Positions 27,330 through 36,251 of a DNA stretch of 48,262 nucleotides are shown here, piece after piece. The notes beneath the pieces are model-generated. The model saw nothing but the letters and a program-made list of their open reading frames with translations. It had not been told where the DNA came from and did not search any database. The stretch lies in assembly GCF_025628885.1 (NCBI RefSeq), contig NZ_JAOTIF010000036.1:1-48262 (forward strand). The letters are read 5' to 3'. Each line of letters opens with the position of its first letter. Position 1 is the stretch's first letter. Origin of the DNA: Paraflavisolibacter caeni. Lineage in GTDB: Bacteria > Bacteroidota > Bacteroidia > Chitinophagales > Chitinophagaceae. Position numbers and translations under genes: made by a program.

Positions 27330-29114
27330 TTAAAAAATTAAGGGCTCCAATTTTAATGCAGCAAGACTCGTGGTATTACCCTCGCCTTCCATCAGCGATA
27401 CAGAAAGCGTGTAACGTCCAGGTTTATCAAAATACAACCAGCCCATGGGGTACCAGTTGTACACAGCCGATGCGCTCTGTTGGTTTTGAATAAACTGATC
27501 TCCATTCATCGCTATTCGCCATACCAACCTGCTTTTGCCTGTATAAAAAAGCGATGATTGATAATATCCCGGCTTCAGAACATCTACTGTCCAATTAGCT
27601 GTAGCATTGGGTTTCCAATTAATAAACCTGTCCACATGTTTCCATTCGCCAAATTTTTCCATCCAGTGTTCACCGTTTTTTGCAACATTATCTGCTTTGG
27701 CAAAAAGCGCATCCAGCAGTGTGGGATGTTGCGGATCGATGCTTTGTGTTTCATCTGCCCTGGGTGTATCGTTGGCTACAAGCTCAATTACAGATACAAG
27801 CTTTTCAGGGGCTTTATAAGGCAGATCAATTACAACACAGTTATTGTCTTTATGATATTTCAGGGGTTCTTTTCTGCCGTTATTTACAAGCTGAATGGTT
27901 TTTATACCGGTTTGCAAACCCGGCACATATAATTTGCCTGTGGAAGGCCAATCATATACCAATAACGAAATTTTGTTTCCATTTACAACTGCATCGCCCC
28001 AGGGCAATGCATGTTTCCAGGGTGAAGCGCTGCTCTTATATACAATCTCCGGGTAGCGTTTGATCCAGCTACCGGCACTGCGAAGCGCCGCTGCTGCCTG
28101 CTTAGCTACAGTTCCATCATCTTTAGGGCCGATGTTGAGCATATAGTTACCGCCTCTTGCAATGGTGGAAAGGGTATTGGTAAGAATCGTTTTTGGCGAT
28201 TTCCAGTTGTTGTCATACCAGGCATAGCCCCAGGAATCATTCGTTACATCAACCGATTCCCAAAGGCCGGGTACATTTTTCCTGGGCACTTCCATATCGC
28301 CTAAGGTAGAATAATCGCCCAGGCCATGACCCACCCGACCCGATACAAAAGCTGCCGGTTGATTTTTATGCACCACTTCTACCAGCTTCTCTACATACTT
28401 TTTTCCAATACCACCCGGTGTATCAAACCACACCAATGCCAGAGGCCCATATTCTGTGGTTATTTGTTCCACTTCGGGCAGGCATCGTTTATAAAAATAT
28501 TCATCGAAGCTTACAGCTTTGCCGTTTTCGTCTGTGGCAGGGCCGCCTCCACCGCCGGGGGTTGTCCAGTCCTGATACTGCGAATAATAAAATCCAAAAC
28601 CCAACCCTGCTTTTTGGCATGCCAGGGCAAGTTCTTTCATAGGATCCCGGCGGAAAGGAGTGGCGTCAACGATATTAAATTTGGTGGCTTTGGAGTGAAA
28701 CATGGCAAAGCCATCGTGGTGCTTGCTGGTGATGATGATGTATTTCATGCCGGCATCTTTCGCCACCGCCACAATACTGTCTGCATTAAAGTTTGCAGGA
28801 TTAAAGTCTCCCACATTGGCCATATAATCTTTTACAGAGATTTTAGCCATATTTTCATTCATCAACCATTCGCCAATACCATAATAGGTTTTCCCATTCC
28901 ACTTGTTGGCTAAGTGGGAGAAATATCCAAAATGAATAAACATGGCATAACGTCCGTTGCGGAATATTTTGCCACGGGCACTATCGGTAGATTGTAAACG
29001 GGCATCACCTTTCCACATTTCGTTCATGCCGGTTTTTTGGGCCATGCTTTGCTGTTGTAATAGTATTGCTGATAAGCAAATCGCCCAGCGATAAATAGAA
29101 GATTTATATTGCAT
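27330..29114 (-). CDS. GH29 alpha-L-fucosidase with C-terminal beta domain
   Basis: A 594-residue exported retaining alpha-L-fucosidase. The signal peptide is 1-26 (ends SMAQ). The TIM barrel runs from about residue 45 to 380: GRYAMFIHFGYFSH near 54-67, the SKHHDGF substrate motif at 130-136, and VWFD with the likely nucleophile Asp231. A Gly-rich insert (TTPGGGGGPATDENGKAV) lies at about 184-201, and a WESVDVTNDSWGYAW loop follows. After a short barrel-associated beta domain, residues about 470-594 (FINWKPNATANWTVDVLKPG onward) look like a carbohydrate-binding beta-sandwich of the CBM6/CBM35 kind. The operon also has a second, distantly related GH29 and a GH95 gene, so different fucose linkages are probably removed in sequence. 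Confidence 0.92.
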   Translation of the reverse strand: MQYKSSIYRWAICLSAILLQQQSMAQKTGMNEMWKGDARLQSTDSARGKIFRNGRYAMFIHFGYFSHLANKWNGKTYYGIGEWLMNENMAKISVKDYMANVGDFNPANFNADSIVAVAKDAGMKYIIITSKHHDGFAMFHSKATKFNIVDATPFRRDPMKELALACQKAGLGFGFYYSQYQDWTTPGGGGGPATDENGKAVSFDEYFYKRCLPEVEQITTEYGPLALVWFDTPGGIGKKYVEKLVEVVHKNQPAAFVSGRVGHGLGDYSTLGDMEVPRKNVPGLWESVDVTNDSWGYAWYDNNWKSPKTILTNTLSTIARGGNYMLNIGPKDDGTVAKQAAAALRSAGSWIKRYPEIVYKSSASPWKHALPWGDAVVNGNKISLLVYDWPSTGKLYVPGLQTGIKTIQLVNNGRKEPLKYHKDNNCVVIDLPYKAPEKLVSVIELVANDTPRADETQSIDPQHPTLLDALFAKADNVAKNGEHWMEKFGEWKHVDRFINWKPNATANWTVDVLKPGYYQSSLFYTGKSRLVWRIAMNGDQFIQNQQSASAVYNWYPMGWLYFDKPGRYTLSVSLMEGEGNTTSLAALKLEPLIF

Positions 29115-29188
29115 AGTGCGGTAATTTGGTAGTGAAACGTGAATTGCTAACTAATATCCGTACAACCTATTTTAAAATAGTTTTAGTC

Positions 29189-30640
29189 CTACAAACTGAT
29201 GACCTGGAAATTGTTGATCAGGGGTGATGCCCCTGCCCTATTGATTCGAAGCCGAACAGCATCCGACACCGGGAATTTTACATCTTTAGCTGATACCCTA
29301 CCTGCCAGAATAATTCGCTTATACCCAATCTTTTTGCCTGCAAATACAGGTTTCCATTCGCCGTCAACGCGGCATTCAATACTGTAGTCTTCCACCCGTT
29401 GACCCAGGAGGATATATTCCTGCAAAATGAAGCCATCAATCTTTGTTGGCTTGCCGAGCTCAATATCAATGGTGGCGGTGGTTACACTGTCGTCGGAGGC
29501 AAAATAGCTATCATAGTTGTTGTCATTGACTTTGCTGGCTGCATATTTCGCACTGTTGCCCCTGCAACCTGATAATGACTGTGCCTTTTTGAATAAAGCA
29601 GGATTCTGCTGGTGCAACTGGTCCACCCAGTGTTTCAATTCTTTCAGGGTATCCACGGTAGCCTCATCCATCAAGCCATCGCTGTTGGGCGATACATTCA
29701 TCAGGGCCGTCACCCCATAGCCTACAGAGCCCAGGTAGTAGTCCTGCATCTGCCTAAGGCCTACGGCAGGCTTGCCATTGTGAAACCAATTGCCCTGCAG
29801 GATGATGGAGGGCTCATTGGGGTACCAGCGCAGGGTATCGCCTATCAGCTGCCGGTAGTTCTGGTCGGGCTGAATGGCGCCATGGGCTCCCGGCCAGGAC
29901 AGGCAGCGGTCCGGAAGGGTATTGACAAGCACCCGGGAATCATAGACCACAGCTTCGGGTTGGGCGGCTGCGATCATGCGGCCAATTTTTGGATAATCCA
30001 TCTTCAACTTATCGGCATTAAAGCCATCAAACCAATATTCGTCAATCTTGCCATAACGAGTGCTCAGTTCCTTTACCTGTGCATAATAATAATCCCCATA
30101 GGTTTCGTAACCTGTTGCTCCATTACGCTCAAAGTATTTATCGATGATGGAGACATAAAGACCAAATTGCATGTTGGCCTTCCGACAAGCATCGGCCACT
30201 TCTTTGACCACGTCCCCCTTGCCATTTTTCCAGGGGGAGGCTTTCACACTATGGCTGGTGGTTTGGGTTTGCCAATTGCAGAATCCGTCATGGTGTTTGC
30301 TGGTCAGCACAATGCCGTTGAATCCACCTGCTTTGGCTGCAGCCGTCCACTGGCGGGCATCGAAGCGGGCAGGAAGAAATCGCTGAGGATCTTCCATGCC
30401 ATAACCCATGTGATCTTCGCTGGGATAAAATGTTTTCATGCCAAAATGCACGAACATGAGATATTCGGCCTTATGCCAACGCAATTGTGCTGTGTTGGGT
30501 ATTGGAAAGAAAGGGGCAGGTGATTGTACGGCCAATGCATTCTTTACTCCCTGGTGCTGCGCAAACATTGTTCCCGGCGCTAACAACAAAGTCAAAATGA
30601 CAATAACTAATCTTTGTTTTAAAATATCACGTATATCCAT
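29189..30640 (-). CDS. GH29 alpha-L-fucosidase with C-terminal F5/8 type C domain
   Basis: A 483-residue exported enzyme. The signal peptide covers about 1-28 (ends MFAQ). The catalytic barrel begins LRWHKAEYLMFVHFGM and contains TSKHHDGFCNW at 113-123 and EYWFDGF with the probable nucleophile Asp205. Its layout, including a PLAxxxWF-less nucleophile strand and a C-terminal discoidin-like domain at about 355-483 (ATIDIELGKPTKIDGFILQE), fits the linkage-selective GH29-B type that acts on alpha-1,3/1,4-fucose. That subfamily placement is an inference. It shares little sequence with the other GH29 in the operon apart from motifs. It lies 30 bp after the GH92 gene and 74 bp before the next GH29. 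Confidence 0.9.
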   Translation of the reverse strand: MDIRDILKQRLVIVILTLLLAPGTMFAQHQGVKNALAVQSPAPFFPIPNTAQLRWHKAEYLMFVHFGMKTFYPSEDHMGYGMEDPQRFLPARFDARQWTAAAKAGGFNGIVLTSKHHDGFCNWQTQTTSHSVKASPWKNGKGDVVKEVADACRKANMQFGLYVSIIDKYFERNGATGYETYGDYYYAQVKELSTRYGKIDEYWFDGFNADKLKMDYPKIGRMIAAAQPEAVVYDSRVLVNTLPDRCLSWPGAHGAIQPDQNYRQLIGDTLRWYPNEPSIILQGNWFHNGKPAVGLRQMQDYYLGSVGYGVTALMNVSPNSDGLMDEATVDTLKELKHWVDQLHQQNPALFKKAQSLSGCRGNSAKYAASKVNDNNYDSYFASDDSVTTATIDIELGKPTKIDGFILQEYILLGQRVEDYSIECRVDGEWKPVFAGKKIGYKRIILAGRVSAKDVKFPVSDAVRLRINRAGASPLINNFQVISL

Positions 30641-30670
30641 ACTTTTTTCGTCGCGTTATTCAATCAGTGT

Positions 30671-33454
30671 TTAAAACATTTTCTTACTCTGTGAAGGAGC
30701 AGGTGCTTTGCCCCAGGATAGATTGGGTTGTGCGCCCAACCATAATTCCAATAGCCCACCTTTACTAAAATCGGCATGTGAAAAGGAGAACTGGTTATGA
30801 TCCTTTCCGTTTAAGGAAGCTTTTTGTATGTAACAATTTGCTTTGGAATTGTTATTGGTTTTGATCACAAACTCATTTCCTGAATAGTAATCCTTATTGA
30901 GCTTGATCACTACTTCATCAAAAACAGGACTGGTAATATCATATACAGGATTGATGGAGCAATTTCCATTCAAGCTAAACAACCCGATAGATGTCAAGGC
31001 ACTTACGCCGCTCATCTGCCCCTGGTCTTCGTCATGCCCTCCATATCCTTTATCTGGTGTAACAGCACCATAGGCCTGTTCATTTACTCTTCTCACCCAG
31101 TATTGCGTCAAATCAGGACGTCCTGCATAATTAAACACATGCGCGTTTGAACAGCCTGGCTGATTAGCATAGCTTACATAACCCGAGCTATAACCAAATA
31201 CAAAATCCTGGCTTTGTGCTTTTTCAAATGCATAGTTCAGCATTTTACAAAGCGTATCTGTACCACCCATCATTTGAGCCAGTTGGTCAATGCCATGTGA
31301 CACCGACCATGTTGCCTGCCATGCATTCGCCTCTACCCAGCCATTACCATCTAATGGATTTTTGTGCGCCCAGGTTCCCTCCTTTGTTTTCGGAAAGATC
31401 AACTTTTGGTCCTGGTCAAAAAGCTTTGTCCAACCTTGCGATCGTTTCGTAAAATATTCAGCGTCTTTTTTCTTACCTAACTTATATGCCATTTGAGCCA
31501 ATGCCCAATCCTGGAAAGCAATTTCGAGTGTGATGCCTGCATTTGATGGGTAATAACCGTTTTTGATATAAAACTCCATTGGTTCCTTATCGCCCATCAT
31601 ACCGCCCGGCGCATGATTTTGTTTCATTACTTCATAAGCCGTTGCAACAGGTTTCTTTGTAAGTATTCCTTTCTGGTAAGCGCATGTGATGAGATTGGTG
31701 GCCGGGCACCCCGTCATGATATAAGAATAGCCACCAGCACAGGGCCCCCTCGGCAATAATTTTCCATTTTCGGCGTATTGGATCAAAGATGCTGCAAAAT
31801 CATCGAGCACTTCGGGCCAGGCCAATCCCCAAAGCACATTCAAATTCCATTGGGTTAACCAAAACGCATCTGAATTGTACATGTGAAATTTCACTTTGCC
31901 GTTTTGGTCTTTGGGCAATGTTCTTATTTTGAACTTAGTGTTCACAGTAAAACTTCCCCGTCTTTCCCCTTCGGTATTATCGGGATAATCGCCAGATACA
32001 TCATCGAGTTTATGCCGTCCCAGCAAGGCATGCCAGAGGTCTGTATAAAATTTTATTTTTTGATTAGCGCTTCCTCCTTTTACAGCAATGCGGCCCAGCA
32101 TTTCGTTCCATTCTTTTTGAGACTGTTCACGAAGTTGATCAAAGTCCCAGTGCCTGCATTCCGATTCCAGATTGCGCCTTGCGTTGTCAACACTGGTAAA
32201 AGAAACTGCAACTTTCATCTGAACCGTTTCCCCGGCCTTTACATGATATTGAGCTGATACCCCTGTGGTAGGCGCATCATAATAACTCATACGGCCACTG
32301 TTTTTTGCAGTTTTCTCAGGGCTACCTGTTAACGATTTTACATCCAACAACTCTTGCTTACCATCCCAGCCATTCAGTTTTTCAAATGGTTTCTCAAAGT
32401 CGATCGCAAAATATATCCGGACATTCTCCGGGCCACCCCATAACCTGCCGGTTGTATTCACGGAGCCTTCAATACGGGTATCGCTTACTTTTTGCACTCT
32501 TGCATCGTTCATCGTAGCTTCCCCTACATAGCCACCCAGGTTAATTAAAATATTGGAGCGTACATCTTTGGTATAAGTAAAACGGTAAAAGCTTACCCGG
32601 TCGCCGGCGGTTTGTTCCACCCATGTGTTATAATTGTCGAGGTAAAGCCGATGATAACCGGGCTGCACAATCTCAGCCTCATGCGAAAATTTAGACTTCC
32701 ATTGCTGCTCTCCTTTATTGGGATCAACAGCCCCTGTTGTGGGCATCAGTGTGATACCCGAAAGCATCCAGCAATGCACTTGCGGAAAGCCCAGTACTTC
32801 TGTTGAATTGTAATTATACCCGCCTCCATATTGATTCTTGTTCCGCGTTAAGGGAGCAGCGCTGATCATGCCAAAGGGCTGGCTCCCGGTAACAAAGAAA
32901 AAATAGCGGCCCCGGGCCGATTCAATGTAAGGATCAACCCAGGAAACAGGATCCGAAATCTGCGAGGGAGATGGGTATACTTCTATCTCAGATAAACCTA
33001 TAGCGGGCCCGTCCGCATCAGTCGTTTCGAAACGAACCGAGGTAACGGTTTGTTCCGGGAAAGCAACTATTTTGGGAGCGCCATTATTGGGTATTTCAAA
33101 AACAGGTATACGGGTTCCATTGCTAAAAATGAGCACGCCGCCTGCATTATGTGCAGTTTCTGTAGCCCGGTCGTACAATATAATTTTATTGATGGACTGT
33201 GGCTTCTCCCAATCTAACTGTATCCATGGATAATCAATATGCCCCCAAAAGGTAACGGTGCTTTTTGATACCCATTCGCCTTTGCCATTGGTTCGGATCA
33301 TTCCGTCGATAACATTTGCAGCTTTTCCTTTTTCGGCCATTTCGGATGAAGCTGTAACCCTTGCCTTGTTGGCAATACTGCCAGGACCGGCATAAACGAA
33401 AAGGCTGCAAAACACGAACAGGAAAACGATACCCAATGATAGTATTCTGTGCAT
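30671..33454 (-). CDS. GH92-like alpha-mannosidase with N-terminal F5/8 type C domain
   Basis: A 927-residue exported protein starting at the ATG at 33454 (MHRILSLG), 10 bp past the preceding gene's stop; the longer frame would overlap that gene. After the signal peptide, residues about 25-165 form a discoidin-like domain (YPWIQLDWEKPQSINKIILY). The GH92 region follows from about 175. GH92 enzymes are calcium-dependent inverting exo-alpha-mannosidases. The general-acid region is VEANAWQATW with Glu708, and the conserved acidic cluster is GHDEDQGQMSG with Asp808/Glu809/Asp810. Unusual points: the canonical N-terminal GTGGHGHTYPG-type segment is replaced by ARGRYFFFVTGSQPFGM, and the usual SAWY after the acidic cluster is SGVS. 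The sugar specificity may therefore differ from mannose. Confidence 0.87.
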   Translation of the reverse strand: MHRILSLGIVFLFVFCSLFVYAGPGSIANKARVTASSEMAEKGKAANVIDGMIRTNGKGEWVSKSTVTFWGHIDYPWIQLDWEKPQSINKIILYDRATETAHNAGGVLIFSNGTRIPVFEIPNNGAPKIVAFPEQTVTSVRFETTDADGPAIGLSEIEVYPSPSQISDPVSWVDPYIESARGRYFFFVTGSQPFGMISAAPLTRNKNQYGGGYNYNSTEVLGFPQVHCWMLSGITLMPTTGAVDPNKGEQQWKSKFSHEAEIVQPGYHRLYLDNYNTWVEQTAGDRVSFYRFTYTKDVRSNILINLGGYVGEATMNDARVQKVSDTRIEGSVNTTGRLWGGPENVRIYFAIDFEKPFEKLNGWDGKQELLDVKSLTGSPEKTAKNSGRMSYYDAPTTGVSAQYHVKAGETVQMKVAVSFTSVDNARRNLESECRHWDFDQLREQSQKEWNEMLGRIAVKGGSANQKIKFYTDLWHALLGRHKLDDVSGDYPDNTEGERRGSFTVNTKFKIRTLPKDQNGKVKFHMYNSDAFWLTQWNLNVLWGLAWPEVLDDFAASLIQYAENGKLLPRGPCAGGYSYIMTGCPATNLITCAYQKGILTKKPVATAYEVMKQNHAPGGMMGDKEPMEFYIKNGYYPSNAGITLEIAFQDWALAQMAYKLGKKKDAEYFTKRSQGWTKLFDQDQKLIFPKTKEGTWAHKNPLDGNGWVEANAWQATWSVSHGIDQLAQMMGGTDTLCKMLNYAFEKAQSQDFVFGYSSGYVSYANQPGCSNAHVFNYAGRPDLTQYWVRRVNEQAYGAVTPDKGYGGHDEDQGQMSGVSALTSIGLFSLNGNCSINPVYDITSPVFDEVVIKLNKDYYSGNEFVIKTNNNSKANCYIQKASLNGKDHNQFSFSHADFSKGGLLELWLGAQPNLSWGKAPAPSQSKKMF

Positions 33455-33464
33455 AGTGGAGTAT

Positions 33465-36143
33465 TTAATAAACAAGCAGGAATGATGCAGGCGCATATTT
33501 ATCCAGGTTAAAATTTAAAATTCCGTTCTTCACTGTTATTTTTTTACCTGTTTGATTTCCACGCAAATCAATTGGCACCACGGCTTTCACTTTACTTCCA
33601 TTACCGAAATTCACAGTGCAATTACCAGAAACACCTGCTTGCTCCCACAAGCGCAGGATTGTTCCATCGCCATCAGGGTTTTCACCAAATGCAGTTATTA
33701 AAACACCTTTCCTGGAAACAGATACCCCGCTATTATTTGCTGGCAATTTTCCGGGTGTACCTTCTGCCACCCCTGTTAACAATGGCAGGCGGGTTTCCCA
33801 TCCGTATTGAGCCAGATTGGCAACAGTTTGGGTATGCTGATCCACCGGCCAGATACGCACTTTCTCAGTCCATGAGCCATCCTGCCACAATGGGAAATTG
33901 GTGTTCCACATGTTATTGTACAGGTTCACAAATACAGATGGAGTAGTTGGTACATAATCCATCGAATACTTCCATAGGCCTGGTTCACCAAGGCTCACCA
34001 ATGGTGCATCTATTGATGCGATTGCTGCACCCGATTGATCGGCCTGCGTAATGGATACACCTGTAGTTGCTGCCATGAGATACCTGTTCGTACCCGGAAC
34101 AATATCTGTAGCAGGATTGATTGCCCCTCCGAGGCGTCCCACTGTGAACGTAGGTTTTTCGACTTTAAAGGGGAAACAGAGCCATCCTCCTTCCGGTTGT
34201 TTATCGGGTGTTTTCGAATCCACCGACCAATCTACATCAACATAAGCAGCATTTCGGGGAAACGTAAACGTCAAAGTATACCCCTTGGCATAGCCCTCTG
34301 TTGTTACAGCAGTTAACGTAGCAATATCTGCAACATCAGAATGTGTAACATTCAGTTTCCAAGCATTGGGCGTAAAAGCTAAGTAAGGTATTTTATCAGC
34401 CTTAGGCATTCCGGGTTTGCCAAGATCATTTAATCCCCATCCGCCCTTGATGCGGCTGTATGCATTAAACCATTTGTCAACTTCATTTGAACTGAAGCGC
34501 TCATGTAAAAACTGACCGATCACATAGTTCGATGATTGATCAACCAATTCACGGCCGGTTGATTTTTCAATTAAAGAGGCAATGCCTCCTTTTGTTACAT
34601 CAAAAACCACTTTGAAATAAGGAGTGCTGAAAACAGTTTGTTCATCATTGGTAATAGCTCCTTCCTTCAATTCATCATAAGAGAACGTACTGTAACCTGA
34701 AGCTGCTACATCTTTCACATAAAAATATTTTCCTGTCTCCCAGGGGTTTGCAATCATCCCTGATCTTTTCCATGGCAGGGGATTATATACAACAACACGT
34801 TTTCCTTTTTTATTCACAGAAGCTGCCAATAAGTCAAGATCAGAGTTGAGATCTTTACTTACAATCTCATTTGTTGTCAAAATGTATTGACGTTTATCAT
34901 CGTAAGAACGAAGCCATTTTCTTTTACTTCCAGTTGTTGTATTATGTGCATTACTGTTTTTCAGCGCTGCATAATTGGCGTTTTCCGGAAGAGGTTCTGC
35001 TGCAGCTTCCGCCATCCATTTATTCCATGCATCACCATAGCTGTAACGGGGACCGTATTCAGCATTCATTCCCCAGGTGTGTTCTGCATACAAAAGACTT
35101 TGTTCGTAAGCTTTTGCCAGCTTTGTTGAAACTGAGGCAACAGGTATACCCCAAAATTTCATTTGCGTGTTCAACCCATCAAGGGTTGATTCCAGTGGAC
35201 GGATATTTCTTGCAATTTTTGTTTCCTGTGGATTTGATTGCAGGCCATGAATCCAGGTATCAGGACAATCACCTTTAACAGTAGGCAATTGGGGTTTCTC
35301 AGCTAAAACAGCTTTGGCAAAATCATCCAGCGTACCAAAATGTATTTTCACACCTGGCAGTTCCTTTTCTGCATAAGCAAGGAGCTTATCTATTTCCTGT
35401 GAAGAGGGCGGACCATGATTGTCGCCTGTCATTTGCATGGCCAGGTAATTTTTACAAGGCCAGTTTGTTGTAGGCCGAATACTAGATCCATAGTCTGCAG
35501 TGTAATTACATAGTATTCTTGAACCGTCTGCTCCTTCCCACCAGAAGAGTTCCGGGAATCTTGGATACTGGCTCGCCGGGTTACATCCCAATTGTAAAAA
35601 TTGGATACCCGCATGTTTCAGCAAGGTGGGCATGATCCAGGAATGACTTGGCACATCCGTCATCTTAGCACTGATGGGTAAGGGAAGTCCGTATTTCCTT
35701 GCAACCGCAGAAGAAAAGCCCAATCCCCGCACCAGGTCTTCATAATCCAGCGACTCCGTATGCATTGTAAAAGGAAGGCCGTGAACTACAAGTGTTCCTG
35801 CTTTTATTGCCTTTTCAATTCTTGCTTTCCGTTCAGGCGTTTGCAGTGGGCCGAGTATCTGTGCCTGTAAGGGCCAGCCGGAAACGGTCCATGCAAAACG
35901 TTTTTCCTTTGGCAGCGTTTCGCTGTTTTCAATCACCTTCAGTGCATTATCCATCATTTCTTCCCGGTACCGTTTAAATACATTTTCCGGCAGATCAGTA
36001 AACCCCAGGTCGAAATGGGTTTTGAATACCACCCATATGTCGGTTACTTTTGAATTGGTTCGGTTATTATCCTTTCGCTCCTGCCCTATTGCGGCAGACG
36101 CTGATAATACCATAAGAAGCAATAAGACTTTTACTCTTGTCAT
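33465..36143 (-). CDS. DUF5054 protein, putative GH38-like zinc glycosidase (2)
   Basis: An 892-residue secreted paralogue of the protein at 21901. The start is the ATG at 36143 (MTRVKVLLLL); the signal peptide is about 1-20. The GH38-like residues are again present: KTHFDLGFTD with His43 and Asp45, KMTDVPSHSWIMPTLL with Asp163 and His167, YAEHTWG, and DTWIHGL. The closing strands (GVSVSRKGVLITAFGENPDG, LRLWEQAGVSG) are nearly shared with the other two. It lies between the two GH92 genes, with 10 bp to the next one, so translation of the two is probably coupled. The pairing with GH92 supports an alpha-mannose or related substrate, by inference. Confidence 0.83.
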   Translation of the reverse strand: MTRVKVLLLLMVLSASAAIGQERKDNNRTNSKVTDIWVVFKTHFDLGFTDLPENVFKRYREEMMDNALKVIENSETLPKEKRFAWTVSGWPLQAQILGPLQTPERKARIEKAIKAGTLVVHGLPFTMHTESLDYEDLVRGLGFSSAVARKYGLPLPISAKMTDVPSHSWIMPTLLKHAGIQFLQLGCNPASQYPRFPELFWWEGADGSRILCNYTADYGSSIRPTTNWPCKNYLAMQMTGDNHGPPSSQEIDKLLAYAEKELPGVKIHFGTLDDFAKAVLAEKPQLPTVKGDCPDTWIHGLQSNPQETKIARNIRPLESTLDGLNTQMKFWGIPVASVSTKLAKAYEQSLLYAEHTWGMNAEYGPRYSYGDAWNKWMAEAAAEPLPENANYAALKNSNAHNTTTGSKRKWLRSYDDKRQYILTTNEIVSKDLNSDLDLLAASVNKKGKRVVVYNPLPWKRSGMIANPWETGKYFYVKDVAASGYSTFSYDELKEGAITNDEQTVFSTPYFKVVFDVTKGGIASLIEKSTGRELVDQSSNYVIGQFLHERFSSNEVDKWFNAYSRIKGGWGLNDLGKPGMPKADKIPYLAFTPNAWKLNVTHSDVADIATLTAVTTEGYAKGYTLTFTFPRNAAYVDVDWSVDSKTPDKQPEGGWLCFPFKVEKPTFTVGRLGGAINPATDIVPGTNRYLMAATTGVSITQADQSGAAIASIDAPLVSLGEPGLWKYSMDYVPTTPSVFVNLYNNMWNTNFPLWQDGSWTEKVRIWPVDQHTQTVANLAQYGWETRLPLLTGVAEGTPGKLPANNSGVSVSRKGVLITAFGENPDGDGTILRLWEQAGVSGNCTVNFGNGSKVKAVVPIDLRGNQTGKKITVKNGILNFNLDKYAPASFLLVY

Positions 36144-36251
36144 TACAATCAATATTGAAATTAAATGCTACGTTTCTTTGAATGTTGTATGTATTCATCA
36201 ATCACAACCATCACCAACTACCTGTTTCCTATATACAGAAAGAACTGCTGG

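Noticed and set aside
29612-30523. 303-residue plus-strand frame
   Set aside because: It lies wholly antisense to the GH29 gene, has no domain or signal I recognise, and the GH29 motifs on the other strand are unambiguous.
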